A DNA stretch of 64,000 nucleotides from Cycas panzhihuaensis (Eukaryota > Cycadophyta). Location of the stretch: positions 558,001 through 622,000 of the forward strand of contig CM041465.1 in the NCBI GenBank assembly GCA_023213395.1, read 5' to 3'. A model generated the notes under the pieces. The model was not told the origin of the DNA, did not search any database, and worked only from the letters and a program-made list of their open reading frames with translations. Of this stretch, positions 36,401 to 48,659 are shown in pieces (the first letter of the stretch is position 1; every line of letters begins with the position of its first letter). The translations under genes and the position numbers were made by a program.

Positions 36401-37275
36401 GCATCAGGGGGGAAGGCATCCCAAATATGTGCTGGGGGTGAAAGAGTGCCGCTTCTACAACTTTGGGTTGAGAGGGGGAATGATATGGGACGTGTCTTTC
36501 GATCAGAGGTGGTAAACGGCCCATCTGATGCCCACTTAGGAAGAGCAAGATGTGCGCAAAGCATTTCGCCCTAGGAGGGACATGACCATCTCAACGCAAG
36601 GCCATAGACGAGATTGATCAGGAATAATGGGAGAAGCCAAACTGCCCAAACATGAAGGAAACGCATGAGACAGGGGGACAAACATGGAAGGGGTGAGGAC
36701 GAAAAATGACATTAGGACCTCCAGCGGAATAGGTGGGAGGGAACAAGACGAAGGGGCATCAAAGAGAAAAACATCCCACACATGTGACCAGGGAGAAAGA
36801 GCGGACACAGAACAGGTTGGGAGGGGTAATGATAGAGGATGTGTCTTTAGGCGGAGGTGGTAAGCGGCTGCCGGTGCCCACTCGAAGAAGCGGGATGCCC
36901 ACAAGCATCTTGCACCCAGTACATGACCATCTCAGCGTAGGGCCATAGACAAGATTTATCAGTAATAATAGGAGAATCCAGAATGCCCAAACAAGAGGGA
37001 AACACATGAGACAGGGGGGACAAACATGGAAGGCGTGAGGATGAAAAACGAGATTGGGACCTCCATTAGAACAGGTAGGAGGGAACAAGATAAACAACCA
37101 TCGCAGAGAAAAACATCCCACACATGTGACGGGGGGTGAAAGAGCACTTGCGAACTTGGGTTGGGAGGGGGAATGATACGGGACATGTCTTTAGGTCACA
37201 GGTGGTAAACAGCCCGTCTAGTGCCCACTTAGGAAGAGCAGGATGCACTCAAAGCGTCCCGCCCCTCAAGGGACA
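33476..37275. repeat. IGS 2 higher-order array, shortened
   Basis: Same A/B repeat system as 8227-16985. The A-unit marker occurs near 33793, 34193, 34896, 35290, 35696, 36090, 36464, 36815 and 37158. The B segment is present only twice (about 33485 and 34583). The array is about 3.8 kb against 8.8 kb in IGS 1, and this explains most of the length difference between the two spacers once the retrotransposon is subtracted. Confidence 0.88.
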
Positions 37276-37670
37276 CGACCATCTCACGCATTTTGATCAT
37301 TTTTGGCCATTTCAAAGTCGGTTTAGCTATTCGTATCTGGGATTCGACCATTCTTGGCTATTTTAAATTTTTAGCTGTTTCTAAACTGATTTTGATCGTT
37401 TATGGTCATTTTATAGACGTTTTAACTGATTTTGATCATTTATGGTCATTTCTGACCATTTTAGCCATTTTGAACTAATTTTGATTGTTTATGGTCATTT
37501 CTGTAGTTCTAGCCATTTCCAAACTGATTTTGATCGTTTATGGTCATTTTACAGCTGCTTTAGCCATTTCTGAAATGATTTTGATTGTTTATGGTCATTC
37601 GTGAGCTGTTTTTACTATTTTTGAATCTGTTTTGAACGTTTCTAGCCATATTAATCATTTTGTTGCCAAC
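37276..37670. repeat. T-rich 51-bp tandem repeats, IGS 2
   Basis: Counterpart of 16986-17390 with the same 'gtttatggtcatttt' core, about seven units, at the same junction with the higher-order array. Confidence 0.8.
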
Positions 37671-37759
37671 ACCTTTGCACTAAAATGGCGGTGCCTCGAA
37701 ACCAAATAGGCAATCGAGGCAAAGGGACTAATGGTCGGAGCTACTCCTTGGCATGATTA

Positions 37760-37764
37760 GCAGC
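37760..37764. other. Target-site duplication, left
   Basis: Bases gcagc directly before the 5' LTR. The right copy is acagc (57314-57318), one transition away. The unoccupied sequence gcagc is at 17474-17478 in IGS 1. A 5-bp duplication is the usual Ty3/gypsy size. Confidence 0.75.
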
Positions 37765-40466
37765 TATTTCCTAGCTTCTGGGAATGGATATGGAGTGGTT
37801 GACTCAGGTAAGTGCAGGTATGCTTCTCACCTTATCTTTGCTTTCTTTTAAGATGAGTGTATGCTTGCATGTTGTGATCTCGTAGATGATCTTGTCGTCA
37901 TCTACACTTATTCAGCCTATGATGACTATAGCAGGGGCACATTCCCAGTAAGTATGACACCTCGATGGCCATTCCACTTCCCGCATTCTGCCCTACTCAC
38001 CTTGGGATCCATTTGGCTCATGTCACCCCTGCCCATGTGATGACCCGTCATTGTTTGGTTGACTTGTCACATCTTTTGAGTCTATTTTTGCTCTTCTTGA
38101 CTCATTTGTTGGCTTGTCTGCCCTTGGGTAGGTGTCTCAGCCCCCCATTAGCCTCCTTAGTCATTGGCCTAGAGCCCGGTGGTCTGCAGGCTAGATTTGG
38201 TTCTCGGTCACATCCGCGGTGAAATTCGCGATGCAGCCATAAATTCGGTACCATGAAATTCTTGAGGGGCGACTATCTCAGTTATTTTTAAAATCATCGT
38301 GGTAATTTCACATTTATTGTGAAACTACCACATGTTTAAATGACTTGACTCACCACTAATTGCGCCCTAATCGTTCATTTAGGGTTTAGGCTAGGTATTT
38401 AGAATCCTCCTTAAGTCATTTTAGGATCTTTTGCTCGATTTTGAATGCTTCTCAAGGAAGCATACATGCTCTGTTGTACCTACTACTCCCTTTGTTGCTA
38501 TAGGACTGCACCTCTCCTCCGGCACCAACTCTCCTTTGGTATGGCTAGGACATCTTGACCCTTCACACACCTTGGAGAGGGCCTCTTTGGAGAGATCTCA
38601 GCATTTCCTTGCTCAGGTAGCCATCAAGCATCCTCAAAGTATAGGTGTTTCCTCCAACTTCATTAGTAGGGGTTCCAAACTTACTATTCTACAGCTCTTT
38701 GGGAGATTTCTTAGCCTTCTTTCAGCAGCTCTTGACTAAGGCAAAAGCCTCTTTACTCTCTCTCAGGTATTTATTGGTTTAAGTTGCTTTCTTATCCAAT
38801 TTATACCTTATTTTGCATGTCATCCCTAGTTCTTCTTGGTTTGCTCTTTGAAGGTTATTTTGTCTTGCTTTGGGCTATCCTTTCTCTTCCATTAGGGCCT
38901 CCTCTCCTGCATTTCTTACTCAAGGCAGTGACAAGAGGGGTTACATAGGGTTTGGGTGAGAGGTGGGTGGATTTTGCACCACCTTCCATGCTCCTCGAGG
39001 CTCTTTGCCCCCCAAGCCTTCCCTTTTGCCCCGTGCTGGTATTGGAAATCAAACAAGAGTTTGGTAGGCTATTCTTAGCCACTAAAAGTAGCACTGTCAC
39101 TAGTTGCAGTGCTAGTTTGGAGGCTTTCATCTTGATCCAGGTAACTCACATAAGCCCCAGCTACTTGTCCCTTGCCCAACTTCCTTCCCGGTAACCCGGT
39201 TTACTTCCTATAGCACCCTGGATTGTTGCAGATCCTTTTGGGCTCTCTTTTGAACCTTGTTGCCTTTATTTCCAACCCTCTTGCATAGCCTTACCCTTGT
39301 TGCCTTGTGGCTTCTTGAGGGAGAGTAGGGTTGTTCCTTGCAGGAGGTGGGCCACTCTGAGGCTTACCAGTTCACTCGTCATTATTTGGGTTATTTTTCT
39401 GCTATAATTTATCATCATAATATTGAATACTAGCGTGCATGTATTTAAGTTTATGCTTGCCTCATATGTACATGTATTGTTAGGATTTTCCATTGTATGC
39501 TAGCACCCTTTTTCTAGAAAGGGGGATATTGTCATTTACTTGCGGGTATTTGGAGGACGCAAAGGATCCATTCCTCTTTCCTCCTTCACGGGTAAGTGCT
39601 TCCATTTATGTTTTACTTTAGTATTTCATTTGTTACTAGCATTTTGTTCCTTTCCTTTCCTTTCTTGGTATGTTAGTATTATTTTCGGGGAAGGTAAGGA
39701 AGCCCCACATTCCAGTCTATTGCAACCCTTCATGTCCATTGTGCCTTGTGGAGCAACTTCGAGTGCCTTGTGGGAACGTCGTCGCTTCATCACGCCTCTA
39801 TTCTAGATACATACCTTTGCTTTACTCCCATCTCCCTTTTTTCTTTCATGTTTTGGTACAATAGTAATTAGCTCATCGGAAAGAGAAAGGGAAATCAACC
39901 TTTGTCTTAGTTTACATTTTGTTCACTTTATTTCTTGCATTATATTTGCTGTAGGAAAAGGTCCTAGGAAGTCCTCCCCTTTCACCTTTTTCTCTTCTCT
40001 CTTGCAAACTTCCCCCTTGCTTCACCAACTCACTTGCTTGGTTAGTTTGCTTACACATACCATAACCCCTTCCCTTTGGTTATTCCCTTGTATTCTCTCG
40101 GTTCCGCTTTAGTCGGAGTGGCCAGGAGATCCCGATCGTAGGCTATTAAACACCTACCCTTTCCTTGTTTCCCTTTGCTCTAGGGAAACCCTTGAAGGGT
40201 TTTCTCCTTCTCTTTTTGGCCATCCAAGGATGGGAGGATCCTTCCCTTAGGTCAACCTAGGCTAACCCTATACCTTTCCTCCTTGTTTGAAGTGGGGAAC
40301 CACTTCCAGGTAACTAGATTCTATTTGCAGGTCCCAAACTCGTGCTCCGGTGCACAGGGTGCCCTGTGTGGTATTTGCCCTACTTGTAGGTCTCTTCTCA
40401 ATTATGCCATCAACTACCCTTACCACTCCTACTCAGTTAGGTAGCTATTATGTAGGCATGCATCCC
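37765..40466 (+). repeat. 5' LTR
   Basis: 2702 bases. It starts TATTTCC (the other copies start TGTTTCC) and ends near 'tgcatccc'. It pairs with 54600-57313 over its whole length and more closely than with the nested LTR at 45459. It contains the shared landmarks 'catctacacttattcagcc' and 'cctttcctttcttggtatg'. A weak TATA-like 'gtattta' near 38394 aligns with 'gggtatttaaat' near 55235 in the 3' LTR and may mark the LTR promoter. Confidence 0.9.
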
Positions 40467-40468
40467 TT

Positions 40469-40486
40469 TGGTGACCATCTTTGAGG
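40469..40486 (+). other. Possible primer-binding site
   Basis: The sequence 'tggtgaccatctttgagg' begins two bases after the 5' LTR with TGG, as a tRNA-complementary site should. I could not match it to a particular tRNA, and the element is decayed. Position is the main evidence. Confidence 0.35.
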
Positions 40487-40727
40487 ATTTGCAGATAAGG
40501 GAGCTAGTTTCCACTCTTTTTCGTTGGTTTTATTACCTTTTGTGGTTTTCTCCTACTTCGTTCTCTTCTCTTGGGCATCCCCCAATGCGTGTGCCTTTAT
40601 CGCCCTTTCCTTTTCCTAACAGTGTTGGTTGACCTTGCATGTGATGCTTCTCTCATCGCTTACGTGGTCTACCTCCATTGTTAGAAGACCCCGAGTATCG
40701 TCCTCTTCCTTTATCAGTTCGATTTGA

Positions 40728-42850
40728 CTATGGGGATACTCTTCTGATTGGGCCTACCACACTTCAGCTTTGGAAAGCCATGATTTTCCTTCTTCTATTC
40801 TAGGATCCACCCAAGAGGGTGATGATCCCATCTACTACCCGAGTGACCAACATCACCCACTTGACACCCATCCCTCTACCCATGTAGTAGAAGGATCTTT
40901 TCCTCTTGAGATTTACCACTTAGTTGGTGACTCTTATGAGGAACGTCCCAAGGGATCTACTTCATTCAAGGTCCCGTCTACCTCTTATGAGCACGTAGAC
41001 ACCCCTCCTACCGATGTGGTTGAAGCCTTTAACAAGTGCCATCGTGTCGCTCGTTTCCAACCTCATCCTAGATGGTTTGAGGATGCTTTTCATGGAGGAG
41101 CCTCTTCTTCTTCCGCTCCTCCCCCGCTTTCCTCATCTTTATCTACTCTTCCTGTAACAACCAATCCCTTCATGCCTACGCATGTGTCCCACTCCTTTCC
41201 TATTCTAGTTGTGAGGACACATGTTGCACCTTCTATCCCTCGCCAAGGTCCTAGTGTTTCAGGATATTCCCATGATATATCTTCCCTTTAGTTGAAGGTT
41301 AGCATGCCCTTCCCTAGCCAAACCAGTGTGCCATCCCCTAATGTGGTACATACTTTCCCTAGTAGGCTTACTGGTCCTACTAACCCTCCAGCCATTAGTC
41401 ATGTGGGACCCACTCCCATGCACCCTTAAAATCAATCTATTGGTGCGTCCTTTTACATCCCCCCAGGGTATACTTCTCAACCTTGGGGGCAAGGTAGAAG
41501 AAACCACCTCCCAGCTTATGGAGTGGATCCGCTACACCCATATGGGGTTGCTCCACCTACAAGTGGCCCATTTGGGCAAAACCCAGTTCCACATCCATCT
41601 TTTCCATCATCTAGTGCAATCCCTTTTGCCATGCCTTCACAAGGGGACCCAACTCCCTTCTAAGGCACTTATCCTCAAGTCCCCTCTCAGCAAGGGGTGT
41701 TTCCTCAAGGAGGGATGGGTGTTCCACCCTATGCGCTCCTTGTTCACTACCTACTACATCATTCGTTGATCCTATGGCCCAGGTGAGGGCACATCCCTTC
41801 ATGGACTATAGATCAGCGCTTTTTATCCGTTGAGGCATTAAGAACCAATTTGCCACCTCATCCTCCACGAAGTTCCTAGGTTTGGCGGAACTTGTCCTGA
41901 ACCAGCTAAACATGTGCGTAGTTTTTCTATGACATGCATAGACTACTAGGCATACGACCACATTTTAATGAAATTGTTTCCATGATCCTTATAGGGTGAT
42001 GCCCTTAAGTGGTTTTACTGTCTCCCTCCCCACTCTATTTATTCATTCCAGCAATTGGTGGATGAGTTCATCAACTATTTTGATGTAGCCCATCCATTTG
42101 AGAGCGGAATGAAATCCCTCCTATCATTCAAACAAGGTCACGATGAGATGAATCATGACTTTGTGAGGCGATTCCATGACTTACTTCACTCCACTAAGGC
42201 AACATTGCCCAAGGAGTTGAAGAGAGATCTCTTCATTAATGCACTTCATCCTGAAGATGTGGAAGTCCTTAAAATGGGGGTGACCACATGTGACTCCGTG
42301 ATCACCAAGTGCTTTGCATTGGAGGTTATTGAGATCCAAGCTGAACTCAAGAAACCTCTTAAGCCCTCATAGCGACGTGAGGCACTACCTTCAACCAAAG
42401 ATACCAAACCTTCACAACCTTCCAGGTCTTCCTCTCACCCGATTGAGATGAACTTAGACCCCCTCACATCTTCCATACGCTCATTTGAGAGTACGATGAA
42501 GGAGCTTAAGCTCCAAGCCCCTTCATCTCTAACATCCAACAAATAAGTCCAACAAATAACTCAAGCTCCCCTCCCTAGGAATGGAAATGCCTAGTCCTCT
42601 CAAGTGGGGAAGTTAGATCCCTCGCTTGAGAAGAAGTGGTGCTCCATTCATGGGGAGTGCTTCCATGATGACTCACATTGCAAGGCGGCATCTTAGGATG
42701 CCTCTTGACATGACTCTTCCTCTAAACGGGCCTCAAGGCCTAATTTGGACTAACCAGTTCACAATGATCCATTCCCATAATATGGGGAACGTGATCGTAA
42801 TGCCCAAACCAAGAATAGCAGGGCCGAGGAAGATCGCCTAATTCCTGTCC
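40728..42850 (+). pseudogene. gag: gag polyprotein, degenerate
   Basis: The N-terminal half (about 40728-41770) is a Ser/Pro/Gly-rich stretch in one frame, with text such as 'FYIPPGYTSQPWGQG'. The frame then shifts, and the core capsid domain follows at about 41875-42372 with 'GDALKWFYCLPPHSIYSF' and 'FVRRFHDLL', typical of the Retrotrans_gag family. In-frame stops lie near 41950, 41984 and 41996. A zinc-knuckle-like C-x2-H-x2-C-x-H-x4-H-C cluster follows at 42640-42690 in the same frame as the capsid core. Gag would form the cytoplasmic particle. The true start may be upstream near 40600, where another frame also looks coding. Confidence 0.75.
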
Positions 42851-43205
42851 TTCCCATGATAAAGTGAAGGGCGTCAGGGATTCATCCTCTTCCTCTTGTT
42901 CCCCTAGCCGTCATGCCTCATCACCTTCGTAGCCCCAGAATAAGGGGAAGAAGGTGATCCAGTTGCTTGAGGTGACCCCTTCTTATGCCCTCACACGATC
43001 TCAGACCACCAAGGAAGTAGAAGGTGCTTCTTCTTCTGCTCCTTCTAACCCTCTTCTGGAGAACCCTCCTCCAAAAATACCTCCCTTCCCCAAGGCTATT
43101 CTTGTACACCCAGGTCATTACGATTTCCAAAGGGCACTTACCTAGCCTACCACAAAGGATAAGCCCTTCTCCATCGTGGACGAGCTTCATACCGTTGTTG
43201 CATGA

Positions 43206-43727
43206 ATGTCCTTGATGGACATTTTGAGGAGTTGCCCTGAGCAGCGGGCCCTCCTCTTAGAAGCTTTAGGATCGAATGATGCCCATGTTCATGCTTTGGG
43301 CGTTACCCAAAGTTGTGAACCCATTATTTCGTTTGATCCTAAGGACCTTCCTCCCGCAGGTGAAAAGGAACATCAGTGGAACTTCCCATTCACTATTACT
43401 ATCGATACACAGTTGTACCCTTGAAGAATTTGTTGTCGACAATGGTTCTTCCATGAGCATCATACCCTTGCGTGTCATGCAAGAGCTTGGTATTTCTATC
43501 TTGGAACCTGTTCCATGGTAATGCTAAAGATATGACGGTATGAGAAGACCCCTTTAGGTTCTGTCGCGATTATGATCACCCTTGAGGGTAGGACTATCCT
43601 TGCTGATGTTGTAGTCCTCGACGTCAACGTCGACTACAACCTCCTTCTAGGTCATCCATGGCTCGACTAAATGGGAGTCGTGTGTTCGACTCTTTGGGGA
43701 CAACTTAAATTCATTCATGATGGGTGA
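43206..43727 (+). pseudogene. Aspartic protease, degenerate
   Basis: The usual lead-in is seen as 'FDPKDLPPAGEKEHQW' in one frame. A shift near 43424 leads to 'EEFVVDNGSSMSIIPLRVM' (43423-43480), whose D-N-G-S-S is the active-site motif of this group. A further shift leads to 'VDYNLLLGHPWLD' (about 43630-43668), the second conserved block. At least two frameshifts and a stop after the second block make it inactive. It lies between gag and RT as expected for a gag-pol element. The plus-strand frame at 43728-44357 downstream is a Ser-rich linker in the protease-exit frame. Confidence 0.78.
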
Positions 43728-44357
43728 ATGAGAATGGTTCCCCGTGAACACCCACTTACCAAACAAACTCACTCTGCTAATCTAGCAAACCAAGGTCCTT
43801 CTACACATGCCTCAGCTTGCTCTATTGGTATACCTAATTTGTCTAAAGAAGATCCTGCTTCTTCTTTCCCTAGTCTCACACAGTTTGCTCCTATTGGCGT
43901 TGGGAGCTATGGGTATCTTACTTCGTTTAGTGACAATGAGTCGTACGATAAAGATGAGGATTGTCTCCACCCCGTCTCTTTCCTTTGCACCAGTAGGTCA
44001 TGCCCATTTCATTCTAGATCTCCATCTAGAACCCCTTTTGGTGAGACTAGCCACTCCTACGTATCACATGTCATCGCCCATGTTGACTCATCCATCGTTA
44101 GTTCTTCTCCTTCATCACTTCTCAGAGGTGATGGTTTCAAAGAACTACCTTTCGCTCCTTCCGAGGAGCCTCTTTTTTACTCTCCTTCAGAGTCTCACGA
44201 GGAGGTTGGGCAGCCTAATGACCACCATGATCTTACTGCCTCTACCTCCTCTAACACTTCATCTAATCGAAGTAAGGTCATCCATGGGGTGGATTACTTC
44301 GAGGATGATGAAGCCCTACTTGAGAACCTAGCAGGGCTTCACGCTAACTTGCCTTAG
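43728..44357 (+). pseudogene. Protease-RT linker, Ser-rich open segment
   Basis: A 209-codon open stretch in the frame of the end of the protease, rich in Ser, acidic near its end ('VDYFEDDEALLENLAGL'), and with no recognised fold. Tat elements commonly have a long linker between protease and RT, so I take this as part of pol rather than a separate gene. The overlapping 174-codon Leu-rich frame at 43807-44331 is a shadow. Confidence 0.55.
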
Positions 44358-44539
44358 GCCACCACGAGGCTTAGTCACGGAAGATCCTTACAGTTGGATC
44401 CACACTTGCTGATCTGATCCCGTCTCCTATTCCACCTCCTCTTGTTGACCTTGCCCCTCTCCACTTCAAGGAGGGTAATGCCATGTGCATGGGGGAAACC
44501 CAAGACATAGTCTTGACCCCCGATCAGGTCATTAAGGTT

Positions 44540-45458
44540 GGGATAAAATGTTCTCCTGATGAAGTAAGGGAGTACTCTCTTTTGTTCCAAGAGTTTCAGG
44601 ACATTTTCGCATGGGATTATGCTGACATGAAGGGAATTGATCCCTCCATTTGTCACCCATAATCTCACCACCATCCCTGGTGCCCACCCCATGCGCTAGA
44701 AGTAGCGTCCCCTTCACCTGAAGCTCTCAGCCACTGTCAAGATGGAGGTTGAGAAGCTTCTAGATGTTGGGCTCATTACTTCCATTGACTACCCTAAGTG
44801 GGTCTCTAATATCGTCCTCGTTGATAAAAAGAACGGGGCGATTTGTATATGTGTCGATTTCCGTAATATTAACAATGCTTATCCTAAAGACAACTTCCCG
44901 CTCCTCTTTATTGATCAAATTATTAATCGTACCGCTGGATTCGAAGTCATGTCCTTAATGGATGGCTTCTCTGGCTATAACCAAATTCAAATTTCTCCTG
45001 AAGACTACCAAAAGACGGCCTTCAGTACACCATGGGGTACCTTTGCCTAAAAGGCAATGCCCTTTCGCCTTAAAAATGTAGGTGCTACTTACCAGAGAGC
45101 CATGCATTTCATCTTCCACGACCTCATTAATAACACATTGGAGGTCTTCATGGATGATATGATGGGCCTCTCCTGTGTCAGGGCCCATCATCCCTCTGAC
45201 TTGCGAGCCATCTTTTCACGATGCCGCAAGTATCATATTAGTCTAAATCTTCTCAAGTGTGTGTTTGCCATTACCTCAGGCAAACTCCTTGGGTTTCTTG
45301 TATCCAAACAAGGAATTCAGATTGATCCTGACAAGGTCAGGGCTATCCTTGACATGCCGCCTCCTAGAACCGAATGACAGATTAAGTCATTCCTAGGTAA
45401 ACTCGATTTTCTCGGCGCTTCTTAGTGGACTTGTTGTAAGTGCTAAACCCCTTCGAAC
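44540..45458 (+). pseudogene. pol: Reverse transcriptase, degenerate
   Basis: Starts with 'FQDIFAWDYADMKGIDPS' in one frame and shifts near 44660 into the main RT frame: 'WVSNIVLVDKKNGAICICVD', 'SLMDGFSGYNQIQISPED' (first catalytic Asp present), a stop at 45048-45050, 'MPFRLKNVGATYQRAM', 'EVFMDDMM' (the two Asp of the Y/F-x-D-D box present), and 'GKLLGFLVSKQGIQIDPDKV'. A stop follows 'PPPRTE' at 45375. The C-terminal connection is cut at 45458 by the nested LTR, and the matching text resumes at 48153. It resembles the Tat group more than Athila. Confidence 0.87.
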
Positions 45459-48147
45459 TGTTTCACGGCACGGGAATGGATACGGAATTACCAACTTAGG
45501 TAGGTGCAGGTATGTTTCTTGCTTTGTCGTCGCTTTCTTTTGATGAGTGTTTACTTGCATGTCTACATGTCTGTGACCTTGTAGACGACTTTGCCTTCAT
45601 CTACACTTATTTTAGCCTATGAGGACTATAGCAGGGGCACACTCCCAGCAAGTGTGGCACCCTAGTGGCCACTCCACTTCCCGCATTCTACCCTCATCGC
45701 TCCAGGATCCACTTGGCTTGCTCCACCTCTACCCATGTGATGACCCGTCATTGTTTGGTTGACTTGCCACACAGTTTTAGCCCTATTTTTGCTCTTTTAG
45801 ACCCATTTGCTGGCTTGTTTACCCCCAGGTAGGTGTCTCAGCCCCCTATTGGCTCTTTTTGTCATACGCTTTGACTGGGTTGGTGGCCAAGCTTGGTTTT
45901 GCCTTCGGGCAAATACTACCATGATTTTTGCGATCTGGTAGAAAATGCGTGGTACCTGATTTTCTTGGTATGACTATTCTAATTTATTTTTTAAAATCTG
46001 CCATGGCAATTTCACATTTATTGTGAAATTGCCACATGTCTCAGAACTTAACTCACTGCCAGTCGCACCCTAATCACTCGCTTTAGGGTTTAGGTTGGGT
46101 ACTTAAGTCATCATTTACTCATTTTTGAAACTTTTGGCTCACTTTTTGGATTGCTCCTTAAGGAAACCATGCTCTGCTATGCTATTCTCTACTGCCCTAC
46201 TGCTGCTATAGGACCTGCGCCTCTCGTCCAATACCCAGCTCTCTTTTGGTGTAGCTAGGATATCTTCCCAACCCTTCACACACCTTGGAGAGGGCCCCTT
46301 TGGAGAGGTTTTAGTGGATTCTTGCCCGGGCAGCCATCAAACGTTCCAAGTGCAGGTGTTCTTCCTCCAACTCCATTAGTAGGGTTCCAAACCTGCTACA
46401 CCATAATTTTTGGGCTAATTTCTTAGCCTCTCCTTACCAGCCCTTGACTGAGGCAAGCGCCTCTCCTCTTCCTCTCAGGTAATCATTGATTTGGGTTATT
46501 TTCCTTATGCAATTAATACCTTGTCTTGCTTGTCTCCTTGCTTGTCTTTGTAGGGATTGCTTTCCTCTTTATATTGGATTATTTTACTCCTATTATTAGT
46601 GCCCCCTTGCCTGCATTTGTTGCTCAAGGTAGTAGCAAGAGGGTTGACATAGGATTTGGGAGAGATTTGGGTGGATTACATGCCACCTTCCACGCTCCTC
46701 AAGTGGCTTTTAGCCCCCTAGACCTTCCCTCTTGCCCCATGCTGTCCTTGGCACTCAAACAAGGGTTTGTTGGGCCTCCTTAGCCATTGAAATTAGCATT
46801 GTCACATGTTGCAACCTTTGGTTTGAAGACTTATGCTTAGGTCTGGGAAACTCACATAAGTCCCGACTGCTTGTTCTTTGCCCAACCCTTTTCCCGGCAG
46901 CCCGATTTACTCTTTATAGCACCCCAGCTTGCCGTAGGTCTTCTTTGGCTCCTTCCAACTCTCTTGCTATTATTTTCCAACCATCCTTCTCAGCCTTGCC
47001 CTTGCTACCTTGTGGCCTTTTGGGAGAGGTTGGGGTTGTTCTTGCGGGAGGTGGGCCACTATAAGGCTTACAGTTACTTTTTTTTTGTTTTGGTTGTCCT
47101 CCTTTACATATTATCATCATTGTGTTGATGCTAACATATATGTGTTTAAGTTTATATTTGGTTTGTATAGACTTGTACTGTTAGGATCTTTCCATTGCAT
47201 GTTAGTACCCTTTATTTGGAAAGGGGGAGGTTGCCGTTTGCTTGTAAGTGTTCGAAAGCACAAAGGACCTTTCTCCATTTGTCCCTTTGCTGGTAAGTGC
47301 TCCCATGCATGTTGTACTTTCATACCTCATTTATTGCTAGTATTTGGTCTCTTTCTTTCCTTAGTTTTATACTTTAGTATTTTTACGGAAGGTAAGGGAG
47401 CCCCTCATTCGACACATTGCGGCCTTCATGACCATGTGCCTTGTGGAGTAGCTTTGGGTGCCTCTTGGGGCGCCATCATCACGACACCCTTCCATTGGTA
47501 CACTTTCACTCCACTCTATCCCCTTTTCCTTTTGAATTTCCTTTATATAAGTAGTAATTAACTCATTGGAAATAGAAAGGAATCAACTTTCTTTTGGTTC
47601 ATGCTTTATTTACTTTGTTGCATGCATCTTCTTTACCCATAGGAAAAGGTCTTAGGAAATTGTCCCTTTCACCTTTTTCCTCCCTTTGCCATCTGACTTC
47701 CTTCTCTCCTTATTATTTATGTGTTTGGTTAGTTTGCTTAGGCATACCTTGACCCACCTCCTTAGGTCATCCCTCTCATTTTCCCTTGGTTCCGCTTTGC
47801 CAAATAACCAAGGTGACCCGTTCATAGGCTTGCTTGCCTATCCTTCTTTGTTTCCGTTGCTCTAGGAAACCCTCGAGTTCCTCTCCTTCCCCTTCCATCC
47901 ATCTAAGGGTGGGAGGATCCTTCCCTTAGGTCAACCCAAGCTAACCCTATGCCTCCTCACCTCTTGTTCAAAGTGGGGGGATCACCCTTTGGTAGCTATA
48001 TTTCATTACAGGTCCCAAACTCCCGCTCTGGCATATGGGGTGCCCTGCGTGGTATTTACCCTACTTATAGGTCTCTTTCTCGATCATATTATCACCTTCT
48101 TTTACCATACCTATTTAGTTAGGTAGCTATCCCATAGATGCGTGTCT
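45459..48147 (+). repeat. Nested solo LTR of a related subfamily
   Basis: 2689 bases aligning end to end with the outer LTRs but clearly more diverged from both (roughly 80% in the first 250 bases by eye). It starts TGTTTCACGG. It is flanked by cgaac (45454-45458) and agaac (48148-48152), a 5-bp target copy with one change. It sits inside pol between the RT palm/connection and RNase H, whose reading continues on either side. No internal domains belong to it, so it is a solo LTR left by recombination. Confidence 0.85.
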
Positions 48148-48640
48148 AGAACCTATTGAAGAAGGGAGCTCCTTTTGCCTGGTCTGATAAGACCCAAAAG
48201 GCCTTCGAAGGACTCAAGGAAGCCCTTGCTTCCACTCCTATGCTAGCGCCTCCTCGATTCGATAGGGCCTTTGTCCTATACACCTCAGTGACTGATGAAT
48301 CCTCGGGTGCTATGTTAGCTCAAGAAGATGACTCAAGAACTGAGAGAGCTCTTTATTTCATAAGTTGCACCCTCGTGGCTGCTAAACTTAACTATTCTCC
48401 TCACAGGAAGGGTGCCTCTCCTTGGTCCATGTGACCCGAAGTTCGGAATACTACTTACTTGGCAACACCACCAAGGTGATCGTTCAATCTGATCCCTTGC
48501 GCTACTTGCTCACTCGTTCAAATTTGATGGGTAGGGTTGGTCGTTGGGCCATCCTGCTTCAAGAATTTGACCTTTATATCGTTAACTAGAAATCAAAGAA
48601 GGGAATGGTAGTGGTAGGCGGCTCATGAGATGCTTATTCC
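48148..48640 (+). pseudogene. pol: RNase H (gypsy type), degenerate
   Basis: Resumes pol after the solo LTR with 'GAPFAWSDKTQKAFEGLKEA' and 'LYTSVTDESSGAMLAQEDD', then 'ALYFISCTLVAAKLNYSP' (to 48434). A frameshift leads to 'VIVQSDPLRYLLTRSN' and 'GRVGRWAILLQEFDLYIV'. These are the linked features of the Ty3/gypsy RNase H domain. It should remove the RNA strand after copying. It is broken by one frameshift and later stops. Confidence 0.83.
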
Positions 48641-48659
48641 TAACTCCTTTGGTGCCCAC

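Noticed and set aside
41326-41769. Plus-strand Leu-rich frame of 147 codons in the gag region
   Set aside because: The neighbouring frame reads a Pro/Gly-rich gag segment continuous with the upstream gag frame. The Leu-rich one is a shadow.
43807-44331. Plus-strand Leu-rich frame of 174 codons
   Set aside because: Shadow of the Ser-rich protease-RT linker in the frame of the protease.
45459-48147. Middle LTR as part of two tandem elements sharing an LTR
   Set aside because: RT and RNase H are each present once and continue across the LTR, and the LTR has its own 5-bp target copies.
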